Of a stretch of DNA of 64,000 nucleotides, positions 13,311-24,187 are shown piece by piece. Made by a program: the position numbers and the translations under genes. Position 1 is the first letter of the stretch, and each line of letters opens with the position of its first letter. The stretch spans positions 124,001-188,000 of the forward strand of contig JAPVLO010001008.1 in the NCBI GenBank assembly GCA_027257055.1. The letters are read 5' to 3'. The notes under the pieces are model-generated. The model was not told the origin of the DNA. It made no database searches and saw only the letters and a list, made by a program, of their open reading frames with translations. The stretch comes from Cephalopachus bancanus (taxonomy: Eukaryota; Chordata; Mammalia; Primates; Tarsiidae).

Positions 13311-13990
13311 AAAGAAACCCAGCACTTTAAATAAAAACCCTATTCATCTTAACCCTGATCCTGGCCTTCTTTCATTATGTCTGATCCTGTATCAGCCATC
13401 TTTGTAATCCCTACTGTACCCACCCTGGCACCTTCTCTCCTGCACTCACAGAGATTCCACCTCACATCCAGCACCAGGCAAAATGAGCAAGAACAGCAAA
13501 GATGAATGTGCCATGGGAAAAGTCTAGCATGTCATCTAGGATCCCTGCCAGCACCATGACCAGCTCCACACATTGGCCTATGAGGCCTTGTGGAAGATTC
13601 TAGAGTCTGCTGAGCTCAGAGCCTCCCAGAAAAGCTGTAGGCAAGGTCCACCCGGACAAAGGACATGAGAGAGTGTCGGGAGATGTTCACCCTGTCGTTG
13701 GTCCTTCGAGCGTGATCAGCCCTCTTACACACTGCGATCCAGGAAGCCTTTCAAGACAGAGTCAGGCAATGAATACTCATCTCAGGGAACAGTGAGGTCC
13801 TCCTTCTTTTTGGGTTCTAGCATCCTCTCCTCCCTACTTGCATCTTCCAAGTGTCTGACCACCTGGCTCCATGCTCCTGGCCATCTTCCGGCATGCTCTT
13901 AGGAGTCCCTTCCCTGACTGATTTTGATGCCCAGCAGAGATGAGGTCTCTGCTCTCTATACTACGTGACCTAGAGGATATATAACAATAT
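13311..13990. other. Unassigned, no Alu or L1
   Basis: About 650 bases of unique-looking sequence. Short open stretches occur (for example after ATG 13483), but stops interrupt every frame and I recognise no protein. It could be a decayed pseudogene or plain unique DNA. Confidence 0.4.
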
Positions 13991-14137
13991 AGTATTAACT
14001 GGAAAAAAAGTAATTTGCAGAGTTATGTGTATAATAAAATAGCATAATACCAATTTTTAAGAATAAATTCAACCACAATAGCAACAAAAACCTCTATTTA
14101 GGTATGCATGCGTTTGCAAGGACATGGAAATGAGTAT

Positions 14138-14457
14138 GAAAGGAAGGATACGCTGGGCTCGGTGGCTCAGCCTGTAATCCCGCGCCTTTGGGAGGCTGAG
14201 GTGAGTGGATTGCCTGAGCCCGCAGGTTCGAGACCTGCCTGGGCAGCGAGACCTCATCTCTACAATAAATCAAAAAACCAACTGGGCGTGGTAGCTCATG
14301 CCTGTAATTCCGGCTATTTGGAAGGCTGAGGTGGAAGGATCACCGGACCCCAGCAGGTCAAGGCTGCGGTGGCCGGGAGCGGCCACTACACTCCAGTCTG
14401 GGCAACAAAGTGAGACTCCAACTCAAAAAAAAAAAAAAAAAAAGAAAGGAAGGATAC
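14138..14457 (+). mobile_element. Young Alu with 14-bp target duplication
   Basis: Element 14152-14443, flanked by perfect GAAAGGAAGGATAC at 14138-14151 and 14444-14457. The B-box stem carries a paired change: GCAGG/CCTGC instead of GCGGG/CCCGC (14222-14238). It is of the subtype lacking 'acttgg'. Confidence 0.95.
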
Positions 14458-14514
14458 TTAACAGAATATGTTACCTCAAAGAGGTGAAGATTTTTTTACA
14501 AAACTTGACAAGAT

Positions 14515-14645
14515 GGCCAGGTACAGTTGCTCACACCTATAAACCTGTGTTTTGGAAGCCAAGGTGGAAGAATTACTTGAGGCCAGGAGTTTGAGACCAG
14601 CCTGGGCAACATAGCGAGATCCCATCTCTACAAAAAAAAAAAATT
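14515..14645 (+). mobile_element. Alu left monomer (ancient)
   Basis: 'ggccaggtacagttgctcacacc' to 'gcctgggcaacatagcgagatcccatctctac' followed by an A run and then unrelated sequence. Confidence 0.75.
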
Positions 14646-14694
14646 CTGAGGAGCTATTTCTGGAATAGCAAAACGAATCGGGAAATGCAAATGT

Positions 14695-15235
14695 ATAGTG
14701 TTCTAGTCATCTAGTGCTGTGTAACAAATCACCCCAACACTTAGTGGCTTAAAGCAATGACACTATTTTTTGTTCACAGACCTGTAGTTTGGACAGGGCT
14801 CTAAGGGAACAGCTTGTCCCTGCCCATTGTCAGCTGGGGCAGCTTAAGGGTGGGGGAGTCATCTGATGGCTCACTGTCATGCTGCTGTCACTTGGAACCC
14901 CAGCAGGGGCTATGGCCAGAACACCTACCCATGGCCTTTTTATATGGCTGTCTGGCACCCTCACAACATTATGGCCAGGTTCCAATGGTGAGTGTCCTGA
15001 GAGAGAGAGAGATAACAAAGAGTAGGGTGTATCACCAATTAAAACCTATACTTAGAGGTCACACAGCATCACTTCTACTACATTCTAGTGATTGGAGGCA
15101 GAGACAAAGGCCTTCCCAGGTTCACGGGAACAGGGACTAGACTCTACTTCTTGATGGGGAAGTGGCAGGTTCTGAAATTGTGTATGGAACCGGAAATGTT
15201 GTGACCATGTTTGAACAATACAATCTTCCATACAT
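14695..15235 (+). repeat. Ancient interspersed repeat, family not assigned
   Basis: 'tctagtcatctagtgctgtgtaacaaatcacccc...cttagtggcttaaagcaatga' is the start of a repeat widespread in mammals. I cannot name its class with confidence from memory. No gene is present. Confidence 0.5.
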
Positions 15236-15244
15236 AAGAATAAC

Positions 15245-15528
15245 TTTTTTTTTGAGTCTCACTCTGTCACCCAAGCTGGAGTGAAGTGGCATGCTCACGG
15301 CCACTGCAGCCTCAACCTGAACTCAATCAAGCCTTCCACTGCAGCCTTCCAAGTAGCTGGAAATACAGGCATGCGTCACCATGCCTGGCTAATTTTTTTC
15401 TTGATTTATTGTAGAGATGAGGTCTCACCAAGTTTCCCAGGCTGGTCTCGAACCCCTGGGCTCAGGCAAACTCACCTCGGCCTCCCAAAGTGCTGGTATT
15501 ATAAGCTTGAGCCACCACGCCTGGGGCC
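15245..15528 (-). mobile_element. Alu, older lineage type
   Basis: Reverse copy with a short deletion in the right arm ('ctcaacctgaactcaatcaagcc'). Confidence 0.88.
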
Positions 15529-15858
15529 AAAAAATACTTTATAATTACAATAACTAAACTAGTGTGCTATGGGTATAAAAATATCAAATAGAATGAAAAA
15601 CAAAAAATAAGGTCCAGAAACATACCCAACTATACAAGGGCACTTAGCATATGATAGAAGCATATGACAAAACTGTAAAAGGAAACCAGTTATAAGAAGA
15701 AGAAAATGATAACATATATTGAAATGACTGGTCATTCATTTGGGAAACAAATTAAAAGAGATGCTATAGAAGGCATTACTGACTGACAGCTGAATAACCA
15801 TTCCCAAACCTCTTTTCCCTTGCCCACCGTCAGTAATGTCTATCTCTAATTTTATGGT
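15529..15858 (+). repeat. Possible L1 ORF2-derived fragment
   Basis: 'gtgtgctatgggtataaaaat', 'ggtccagaaacatacccaactata', 'gaaatgactggtcattcatttggg' resemble the C-terminal part of L1 ORF2. The match is judged by eye only. Confidence 0.35.
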
Positions 15859-15979
15859 AATAATATGACTGCTAGCCGGGCTCGGTGGCTCAGCCTGTAA
15901 TCCCGCGCCTTGGGAGGCTGAGGTGAGTGGATTGCCTGAGCCAACTCAAAAAATAAAATAAAATAAAATAATATGACTG
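15859..15979 (+). mobile_element. 95-bp mini-Alu with 13-bp target duplication
   Basis: Element 15872-15966, flanked by perfect AATAATATGACTG at 15859-15871 and 15967-15979. It holds the first about 70 bases of the young Alu ('...gagtggattgcctgagcc') joined directly to the 3' end 'aactcaaaa' and an (AAAAT)n tail. The middle of both arms is missing. Confidence 0.92.
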
Positions 15980-16005
15980 TTTTTTAAGACTTAGGTTTTT
16001 GTTGT

Positions 16006-16262
16006 TGTTTTTTTTTTGAGTTGGAGTCTCACTCTGTCGCCCAGACTGGAGTGCAGTGGCCGCTCCCGGCCACTGCAGCCTCGCCTGCTGGGCCCTGGCA
16101 ATCCATCCGCCTCAGCCTTCCGAGTAGCTGGAATTACAGGTGCACGCTACCATGCCCGGCTGATTTTTTGATTTACTATAGAGATGAGGTCTCGCTGCCC
16201 AGGCGGGTCTCGAACCCGCGGGCTCAGGCAATCCACTCACCTCAGCCTCTTTTTTTTTTTTT
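16006..16262 (-). mobile_element. Young Alu, truncated at its 5' end
   Basis: Reverse copy with the B-box hairpin at 16203-16219. It stops at 'cactcacctcagcctc', where a second T run begins, so the first about 45 bases of the Alu are missing. Confidence 0.9.
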
Positions 16263-16269
16263 TTTAACC

Positions 16270-16790
16270 ACATATATATTTATCCATAAACAATATATTG
16301 TTCAGTTTTGCTTGACATTATTTATAAACTGCTTGGCACTGTACTATGTTTTCTTCTTCTGTTTTTGTTCTTTCAGTTTCTGAAGTTCAAGCATATGGTT
16401 GTGTGCAGTGATTGCTCATTCATTTCTACTCTCTATGACATTGCGTCATATGAATATATCACCACTTGTCATTCTACTGTTGACAGACATGGGACAGTTT
16501 CCAGTTTTTGCTAATGCAAGCAGTGAGGCTATAAACTCTTCTGCCTGTGTCTTTAGGGCATATATCTGGGAATGGGGATTGCTGAGATATTATGCATATA
16601 CTGAGATGTTTACATATTCAACCTCACCAAGTAAGAAAACTATTTCCCAAAATGGTTATACCAGATTACACACCCACAGCAGTGGATGAAAGCTCCTGTG
16701 GATCCATATGCTAATCCTTAACATTACTACGTTTTTTAATTTTTGCCAATTTGTATGGTTTTGGGAGGCTTTTTTGTTTTGTTATTCTTT
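16270..16790. repeat. Old L1M 3'-UTR fragment
   Basis: 'gacagacatgggacagtttccagtttttgctaatgcaagcagtgaggct', 'gggaatggggattgctgag' and 'tttcccaaaatggttataccagattacacacccacagcagt' match the familiar L1M 3' region. Orientation not decided. Confidence 0.7.
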
Positions 16791-16934
16791 TTTTTTTCTC
16801 TTTTAATTTTGAAATTGTAGGGTACAATTCAGGGTTAGGTATACAAATGTCCCTTGTGCAGGTACCCATTTTTTGTTTTTCAAAGGTTTCAGGTCTTGTT
16901 CTAAGGTCAAAGTGTCTCATTTTCTTCTGTAATA
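16790..16934 (-). mobile_element. Truncated L1 3' end, same subfamily as 4848
   Basis: 'tgtagggtacaattcagggttaggtatacaaatg...cttgtgcaggtacc' parallels 'tggggtacaattcagaattaggtatacaatgg...attgtacaggtaaa' at 4860-4904. Confidence 0.7.
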
Positions 16935-18055
16935 CGGCTTGACCCCAAGATCAATTAGACAATAACAACTGGTGGCTCAAAACAGGACCTGTAACTTCCA
17001 AATTCTCCATAACCTCAACAATTTTCTCCAACGCAACAGAAAATGGTCCGATGTCCCCTATGCTCAAGCCTTCCTCTATCCCCAATCCAAGCCATCCCTT
17101 TGTCAAGCCTGTAACCCCTTCCAAATTCTCCTATTAAAAACCCCTAAACTCAGCCGGGCACGGTGACTCAGCCTGTAATCCCGTGCTTTGGAAGACTGAG
17201 GTGAGTGGATTGCCTGAGCCCATGGGTTCAATATCCGCCTAGGCAACTTGGCGAGACCTTATCTCTACAATAAATCAAAAAATTAGCCAGGCGTGGTAGC
17301 GCGTACCTGTAGTTCCAGCTACTTGGAAGGCTGAGGTGGAAGGATGGCCGGAGCCCAGCAGGTCGAGGCTGCGGTGGCCGGGAGCGGCCACTGCACTCCA
17401 GTCTGGGGGACAGAGTGAGACTCCAACTCAAAAAAAAAAAAGAAAAAAAAAACCTAAACTCTACTCCCCCCTACCTCACCACCATCTTCCGCTTCTGCAC
17501 CTCCCCATTCACAGCCTCCTCCTTCCTTTCCTTCTCCCCCTCACACTCGCTCTCTGACCCAGCATCCTCCATCCCCCAGTTGCCCCCAAAGTCCCGCTCC
17601 CATCTTTCCTCTCAGGGAGGTGGCGGGAACAGAGGGCAAAGAAAGGGTCCATATTCCTTTCTCCCTGGGCAACTCTCTGAAATTGAGAAACGACTGGGTT
17701 CCTTTACCTCTAACCTGGCTACCTACTGTAAAGAATTACTCCACATCACCCAGTCCTATGACATCACCTGGCATGACCTGTATGTCATTCTTTCTCCTTT
17801 TCCTTTTCCCTGAAGAAGAGGGAATGCATCTGGGTAGCAGCTCATCCGTGCCCACACCCTCCATCAGCAAGACCCAGCCCATAATCCCATAGGAACCAAG
17901 GCAGAGACCCACACAGAGATCTCCTGGGATTACCAAATTAACTTCCCAGATAGAGAGAAAATGAACCACATGATAACCTGCCTATTGGCTGGAACGGACA
18001 AGGTGGCTCTAAAAGTAGTTATTCATGTAAAAATCAAAGAAATTACTTTGGGGGC
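16935..18055 (+). pseudogene. ERV gag matrix and capsid remnant
   Basis: 16980-17151 reads as a matrix-like segment. 17462-18040, after an Alu, reads as a capsid-like segment with a motif of type 'LSEIEKRLGSF...YCKELL..TQSY..TWHDLY' typical of gammaretroviral-type ERV capsids. Frameshifts and stops interrupt it. The Alu sits at 17152-17452 with target duplication CCTAAACTC at 17143-17151 and 17453-17461. Confidence 0.75.
17143..17461 (+). mobile_element. Young Alu inside gag, with 9-bp target duplication
   Basis: Element 17152-17452 with intact 'gtggccgggagcggccac' hairpin and AAAAAG-rich tail; flanked by CCTAAACTC on both sides. Confidence 0.94.
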
Positions 18056-18059
18056 GAGA

Positions 18060-18524
18060 CTGGACAGGCGTGTCTTTATTGGCACGACTCCTTGAGTGGG
18101 ATGACATGGGAGGAGTGGGTGGCACCGATGCCAGGCTGGCTGTGCTTCACAGGCTTGTAGGTGATGGGGAACTCACCCAGGTAATGGCCGATCAACTCTG
18201 GCTTGATCTCCACCTGGCTGAAGGTCTTGCCGTTGTACACACTCACCACACTGCCCACCATCTCGGGCAGAGTGAGCATGTCACGCAGGTGTGTCTTCAC
18301 CACCTTGGGCTTCGACATGGGGGTGCACCTCCTTCTTGACCTTGTGCAGCTGCTTAAGCAATGAGTGCTGCTGCCACCGCACGCTGTACAGCTGCATGAG
18401 CTGCCAATAGGGCATTGTCCAGCAGCTGGTCCAGGTCCACACCGCGGTAGATGAACTTGCGCAAGGTTATCTTCTTCTTCTGCTCCACTTCAGCCATCTT
18501 GCTGGCTCCTCGGAAAGGGTTCTC
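18060..18524 (-). pseudogene. RPS15 processed pseudogene
   Basis: Intronless - strand copy of the small-subunit ribosomal protein S15 mRNA. It starts in 5' UTR-like sequence, with ATG at 18495-18497, reading MAEVEQKKK then a '[11 protein letters not shown]' stretch. A deletion of about 25-30 bases and frame changes follow. Further on, [33 protein letters not shown] and GIGATHSS stay readable. The normal stop is lost. A poly(A) signal (complement of tttatt, 18075-18080) is kept, but no clear A tail remains. It sits inside the ERV gag region. Confidence 0.92.
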
Positions 18525-18533
18525 CTGCTTTTC

Positions 18534-18841
18534 TATTTTTTTTTTTTTTATATTTTTTTTTGAGTTGGAGTCTCACTCTGTCGCCGAGACTGGAGTGCAG
18601 TGGCCGCTCCTGGCCACCCCCAGCCTTGATCTGCTGGGCTCTGGCGATCCTTCCGCCTCTGCCTTCCAAGTAGCTGGAACTACAGGCGCGTGCTACCACA
18701 CCCGGCTAATTTTTGATTTTTATTATAGAGATGAGGTCTCGCCAAGTTGCCCAGGCGGGTCGCAAACCCGCGGGCTCAGGCAATCCACTCACCTCAGCCT
18801 CCCAAAGCACGGGATTACAGGCTGAGCCACTGAGCCTGGCA
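18534..18841 (-). mobile_element. Young-type Alu
   Basis: Reverse copy next to the RPS15 pseudogene; 'gtggccgctcctggccac' hairpin, B box 'gcgggtcgcaaacccgc' with one loop change. Confidence 0.92.
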
Positions 18842-19430
18842 AAGGTAGGATTTATTTATACCGTCGCTTCATCTCTCAATCTGCTTCAGCCATATGGAAA
18901 AACTTCAAAAATTAGGAACTGGTCCCCAGACTTCACATCAGGACATTATCAAAACTGCCTTTAAGGTCTTTCACAATAGAGAGGAGAAGCAAAAGGCTCA
19001 AAAACTAAAAAGACATCAGACCAAATATCAACTACTGGCAACAGCCCTTCAACAGAGTTCTAATGGCTTTAAAAAAAATCATCTAACCCCCAACAAACCT
19101 CCATCAACCGCCAGGACCATGCTACTAGTGTGGCCAGCCAGGACACCAGGCAAGGGCATACCCAATCCTAGACTGCCCACCAAACCATATTCTATTTGTG
19201 GAAAGGAAGGACACTGGAAGTCAGACTGTCATCATTGAGACTCTCCCTCCTGTTCGGTCACTTCTAACACAGCCAGGTTTCCTCATTCACAGCTGAGACT
19301 GGCTAAATTCCTTGGCTAGGCTACGGAAGACTGACGAGGCCCAGGGTTTGCCCTCCCCCACCGCCCTCACCATTGACACCATCACGGAACCCAGGGTGAC
19401 ACCGTCAGTGTCTGGCAAAGATATCTTTTA
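18842..19430 (+). pseudogene. ERV gag nucleocapsid and protease start
   Basis: A CCHC zinc-knuckle of the gammaretroviral kind is visible near 19195-19235 (C-x2-C-x4-H-x4-C spacing), followed by a stop. After it, the reading changes frame into protease-like sequence leading up to the Alu at 19431. No open frame spans the region. Confidence 0.75.
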
Positions 19431-19657
19431 GCCGGGCTCGGTGGCTCAGCCTGTAATCCTGCGCTTTTGGGAGGCTGAGGTGAGTTGTTTGCCTGAGCCC
19501 GCGGGTTCGAGACCCACCTGGGCAGCGAGACCTCATCTCTACAATAAATCAAAAAATCAGCCGGGCGTGGTAGCACGCGCCTGTAATTCCGGCTACTCGG
19601 AAGGCTGAGGCGGGAGGATCACCGAGTGAGATTCCAACTCAAAAAAAAAAAAAAGGA
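19431..19657 (+). mobile_element. Internally deleted young Alu
   Basis: The left arm and linker are complete, but the right arm jumps from 'gaggcgggaggatcaccg' straight to 'agtgagattccaactc', a loss of about 75 bases. 'gatatctttt' on both sides suggests the target duplication. Confidence 0.88.
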
Positions 19658-19721
19658 TATCTTTTTCTTCCTCTCCTTCCCTCTCCTTCCCTCTTTCTTT
19701 CTTGCTTGCTTGCTTGTTTGC

Positions 19722-19993
19722 TTGAGTAGGAGTCTCAGTCACTCAGGTTGGAGTGCAGTAGCAGGCTCACAGCCACCAGACCTGCTGGGCTCAGGAGATC
19801 CTTCCGCCCCAGCCTTCCAAGTAGCTGGAACCACAGGCACATGCCACCATGCCCAGCTAATTTTTTTATTTATTGTAAAGACGAGGTCTCACCAAGTTGC
19901 CCAGCCTGGTCTCGAATCCCTGGACTCAGGTAATCTTCTCGCCTCCACCTCCCAAAGTGCTGGGATTACAGGCATGAGCCACCACGCCCAGCG
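19722..19993 (-). mobile_element. Alu, older lineage type
   Basis: Reverse copy following a (CTTG)n/(CTTT)n-rich run at 19660-19725. Confidence 0.88.
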
Positions 19994-21339
19994 ATATCTC
20001 TTTCTTATTGGAAATGAAGGCTTCATACTCAGTCTTGCCAGAATATGCAGGACCCCTCCTTAACTACTCTATCTCCATTGTCGGAGTAGATGGAATATCT
20101 TTCTCTCCTAAAATGACCGAGCCACTACTCTCTTTCTATTCAACACATCCTTCACACACTCCTTCTTAGTTATTCCACAATATCCCACCCCTTTCCTAGG
20201 AAGGGACATCCTAACAAAATTCCAAGCTTCCATACAGTTCACCCCTCATAATTCCCCTTGCAGTTTCACTCCCTTCATTTTACTCTGCCTCCCAGATGCC
20301 CCCCTCCCCATATCCTCCCTCTTTCCCCTTGTAAACCCTACAGCTTGGGACATACCACACCCAGTGTTGCATGCCATCATACCTCCATTGTGGTCAATCT
20401 ACAAAATCCCTCATCCTACCTTAACCAACCCCAATACCCTTTAAGTCCATCTGGGTTAAGGGGACTCAAACCCATTATCTCTAAATTGCATCAGACAAAT
20501 ATCCTAAAGCCAACCCACTCCCCTCACAACACCCCCATACTGGATGTTAAAAACCATTCAACTCATACCAACTCATCCACAACCTATGTATTCCCAACCA
20601 AGCCGTCATCTCCATTCACCTCATGGTTCCAAACCCCTACTCTCTGCTCTCTTACATCCCACCTAACACCACACACTTCTCGGTCCTAGACTTAAAGGAC
20701 GCCTTCTTCAGTATTCCCCTTAACGCAGCCTGCCAAAACCTCTTCATCTTCACCTAGGTGGATCCTATACACAAAACTCTACCAAATTAACCTGGATGAC
20801 ATTACCACAAGGCTTCAGAGACAGTCCTCACCTCTTTGGGCAAGCCCTTTCTCAACACCTTTCTAATCTAAACCTAGTCCCCAATACCCTTCTGCAGTAT
20901 GTTGATAATCTATACAGTTCTCCATATGACCTTTACATTTAACATACCTCTCAATTACTCAGTTTCCTTGGAGAGCAAGGATAGCGAGTCTCTCCCATTA
21001 AGGCCCAAATTGCCAAAGCAGAAATAACCTACCTCAAGTTCACTATAACTCCTAAACCAAGTCATCCCCACACACAGAAAACATCACAATTCAAAATTAC
21101 AAGGGCCCCCAATCCTACACTTCACACACCTCCATCCATACCAAAACTTCCTAAATATGTTTCATTTCCCACAGGACCCACCTCTTTTCAGCTGACAAAA
21201 ATTCCAAGTTTCCGAAAATCTCCTAAGTCAAAGAGGGCTCCTTCACAGATGTCTAGCCATTACATGGGACTAGACTAAAATTCCAGTTTTTCATAACACA
21301 TTTTCTTCCTTTCATATTTTACCATAATTCCTATCCCTT
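19994..21339 (+). pseudogene. ERV protease end and reverse transcriptase remnant
   Basis: A protease C-terminal GRD-type motif lies near 20200. RT blocks follow: the 'QYPL...GLKPII..L' block near 20430-20490, the 'SPHNTPIL' block near 20520, the 'VLDLKDAFF' block near 20685, the 'LPQGF' block near 20805, and a YVDN at about 20899-20910 where active enzymes have YVDD or similar. Many stops and frameshifts are present. Confidence 0.8.
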
Positions 21340-21660
21340 CTTTTTACTCTTTTTTTTTTTTTTTTTGAGTTGGAGTCTCACTCTGTCGCCCAGCCTGAAG
21401 TGCAGTGGCCGCTCTCGGCCACCGCAGCCTCTACCTGCTGTGCTCTGGTGATCCTTCCGCCTCAGCCTTCCAAGGAGCTGGAACTACAGACACGTGCTAC
21501 CACGCCCGGCTAGTGTTTTTTTTTTTATTATTGTAGAGATGAGGTCTCGCCAAGTTGCCCAGGCGGGTCTCGATCCCGTGGGCTCAGGCAATCCACTCAC
21601 CTCAGCCTCCCAAGGCGCGGGATTATAGGCTGAGCCATCGAGCCCGGCTCTTTTTACTCT
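21340..21660 (-). mobile_element. Young Alu in pol, with 11-bp target duplication
   Basis: Element 21351-21649, flanked by perfect CTTTTTACTCT at 21340-21350 and 21650-21660. The hairpin 'gtggccgctctcggccac' is present. Confidence 0.94.
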
Positions 21661-22117
21661 ATTTTAAACATTTTTACAATATGAAAAATGCTTATATTTG
21701 ATAAAACATGCTTTAGACTTAAAGAATGTGATAGGAACCAATTCTGTTTTTGCCTTTTCCTAAAAATGGGAGAAAGTAAATAAATAGGAAGCTGGATTCT
21801 AAAGCGTGTTAGGTACCCCTCAGGAAGCAGAAAAGGAGGATTTTCGCCCTAGCACCTTTCCTCCATTACATCTGGGCTACCTTTTTTAACATGTCAAAAA
21901 TCAACATAGTGTTGCTAATGTGAATGGGATAGATATGTGAACTCTTAATTTTCTCTCCTTGTAGGAGAAATTTTATGGGGCCACACCTTCCCAACTCTCA
22001 GACTCCCTCTCACATCTATACGTAAGACAAATTTGGATTCAAATTATACATTACTCTGTTAAGACCCAAGTCCCAATTGTTCTGCCCCATCTGCTCCTGA
22101 GACAGAATGTCTTGATA
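21661..22117 (+). pseudogene. ERV segment, probably pol end or env start
   Basis: A/T-rich part without recognisable protein, then a possible splice acceptor 'tctctccttgtag' at about 21953-21965 ahead of a short env-like open stretch. Assignment is tentative. Confidence 0.4.
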
Positions 22118-22400
22118 GCGGGCATGGTGGCTCATGCCTGTAATTTCAGTGCTTTGGGAGGCGGAGACAAGAGGATTGCCTGAGCCCAGGGGTTCGAGAC
22201 CAGCCTGAGCAATATGGCGAGACTTCATCTCTACAGAAATAAAAAAATCAGCTGGGTGTGGTGGTGTACACCTGTGGTTCCAGCTACTTGGAAGTCTGAA
22301 GTTGAGGGATCGCCTAGGCCCAGCAGGTCGAGGCTGCGGTGGCCATGAGGGTGCCACTGCACTCCAGCCTAGATGACACAGTGAGACTCCGACTCAAAAA
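22118..22400 (+). mobile_element. Alu, older lineage type
   Basis: Right arm 'gtggccatgagggtgccactgc'. It is followed at once by another Alu. Confidence 0.9.
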
Positions 22401-22404
22401 ACAA

Positions 22405-22690
22405 AAACAGCCGGGCTCGGTGGCTCAGCCTGTAATCCCGCGCCTTTGGGAGGCTGAGGTGAGTGGATTGCCTGAGCCTGCGGGTTCGAGACCTGCCTGG
22501 GCAGCAAGACCTCATCTCTACAATAAATCAAAAAATCAGCCAGGCGTGGCAGCGCATGCCTGTAATTCCGGCTACTTGGAAGGCTGAGGCAGAAGGATCG
22601 CTGGAGCCCAGCAGGCGAGGCTGCGGTGGCCTGGAGCGGCCACTGCACTCCAGTCTAGGCGACCTAGTGAGACTCCAACTCAAAAAAACA
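22405..22690 (+). mobile_element. Young lineage-specific Alu
   Basis: Right arm 'gtggcctggagcggccac', subtype lacking 'acttgg'. It begins in the A-rich tail of the preceding Alu. Confidence 0.92.
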
Positions 22691-22734
22691 CCAAAAACAA
22701 ACAAACAAACAAACCAAAAACAAAAGAAAGGGTC

Positions 22735-24109
22735 ATTAGAGGAAGATTCCGTAAATTCATTCACCTTCCTCAGACATTTTCTATGCCCTCAATTTAAATG
22801 GTCTCAAAGGAGAGGAGGATTGCACTTACAAGTCAACCCTTCCAATCTCCGTGAATGTTGGCACTTGGTGGATGATGCACCTAACGTATGTAAAGAGGGA
22901 TGTGCACGTTTCCCACAAGTACGCAGGCAGGTTCCCAGAAGATGTGCATCTTTAAAAAGGTGTGTGTGTCACCCTCCAGGGCACACACTCACACCATTCT
23001 CTTTAATCACCCTGGCCCAAATCCAAGTACTCCAATGCATCTTTCCAGGTTTCAGTTTAAGAACAACCAAACAAGGAAACTAAAGATTGCAGAAAGATAA
23101 GTGCCCAGAACTAATATCTTACATAAACTCAATACATGTGGATGTTCTTTTAATAACACTACCAATAGTCCCTGCTATCATCTTAGCCTGCATTATAAAA
23201 CATCTTTATAAAAAAACTCTAGATTATAACACCCCATGGGTTTTTCTACTTCCCTAAGCTAATGAACCCCACTTTCTACCTTGCCGTTTACCCCCCTTAT
23301 AATCCCCTTACCTCAGTAGCTGGAAGGCTCCCAGGCAGACTGGTTCCCGACAGTCACTTCCAGAAAAGCCAAACAAGGCAACAAAACTGAAGTAGAGGGC
23401 CATTGTCATTGTAATCTGCTTTTCCAAATTGAAACCTGCAAGTGCTCTAATGAAATGTGTTAGGTCAAGCTCCTTAAAGTTTCTTTTTGTAAAACAGTCA
23501 AGTTCACTAAAGTTTATTTTTATAAAAAGAAAATTAAGGTGCCTTGCTGTGCCTGGCTAGCTCCTCACTTTAGAGCTGGTAAAAATTTAAATGCTAGATA
23601 TGCTCTCCGTGGCACGATAGCCTGAGACTCCACACCTCACAACTAAAACTGTAATTTAGCAATTTACAAAAAATCTTAAACCCTCCCCCACACTGGCCTC
23701 TTATTCTAACCTTCACTTTCCTTACATCTCCTATTCCCGCTTACACTGTCCTCTAATAGTTGGGCTCCTTTCATCAACCTCACACACCAAATCAGCGTCC
23801 AATCTCTAACCCCCTCACAAGTCTCTTCTGAGAACTCTCCCTCCCAATCGCTACAACTACACCCTCCCATCATCCTCTACTTCTCCTTCCTCCTCTTACT
23901 CACCTTTGGACCTTGTCCTTTTAACTTTAGTTCTCGTTTTTTTCTCCCAACGATTAAATGCCTTTATTCAAGCTAGCACAGAAGAACATTTCAACTGCTT
24001 CCTTCTGCTTCATCACCTCCAAGCCGCCCTGCAGCCTCCACCCTGAGGACCACGCCAGGCAACTTTAACCCCAAATACGAAGCCCCGCCTTCTTAGGACC
24101 ACGCCCCCT

Positions 24110-24110
<1 letters not shown>
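22735..24110 (+). pseudogene. ERV env remnant
   Basis: A hydrophobic membrane-anchor-like stretch is readable near 23140-23220. A second env transmembrane C-terminal region, of the kind found in gammaretroviral env, lies near 23890-24050. Two such regions suggest an internal rearrangement or two merged remnants. Frames are broken throughout. Confidence 0.65.
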
Positions 24111-24111
<1 letters not shown>

Positions 24112-24161
<50 letters not shown>

Positions 24162-24178
24162 GAAATATATGTATATAA
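24112..24178. repeat. (AT)n microsatellite
   Basis: Uninterrupted AT repeat from about 24114 to 24156, followed by imperfect AT-rich sequence, just before the 3' LTR. Confidence 0.95.
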
Positions 24179-24187
24179 CGACAGAAA

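Noticed and set aside
13480..13800. Processed pseudogene starting at ATG 13483
   Set aside because: Frames are closed by stops and no protein family is recognised; left as unassigned.
18076..18497. Functional RPS15-like gene
   Set aside because: Internal deletion, frame changes and lost stop; no introns.
22463..23083. 206-codon open frame
   Set aside because: Its first two thirds translate an Alu and its tail. It has no protein features of its own.
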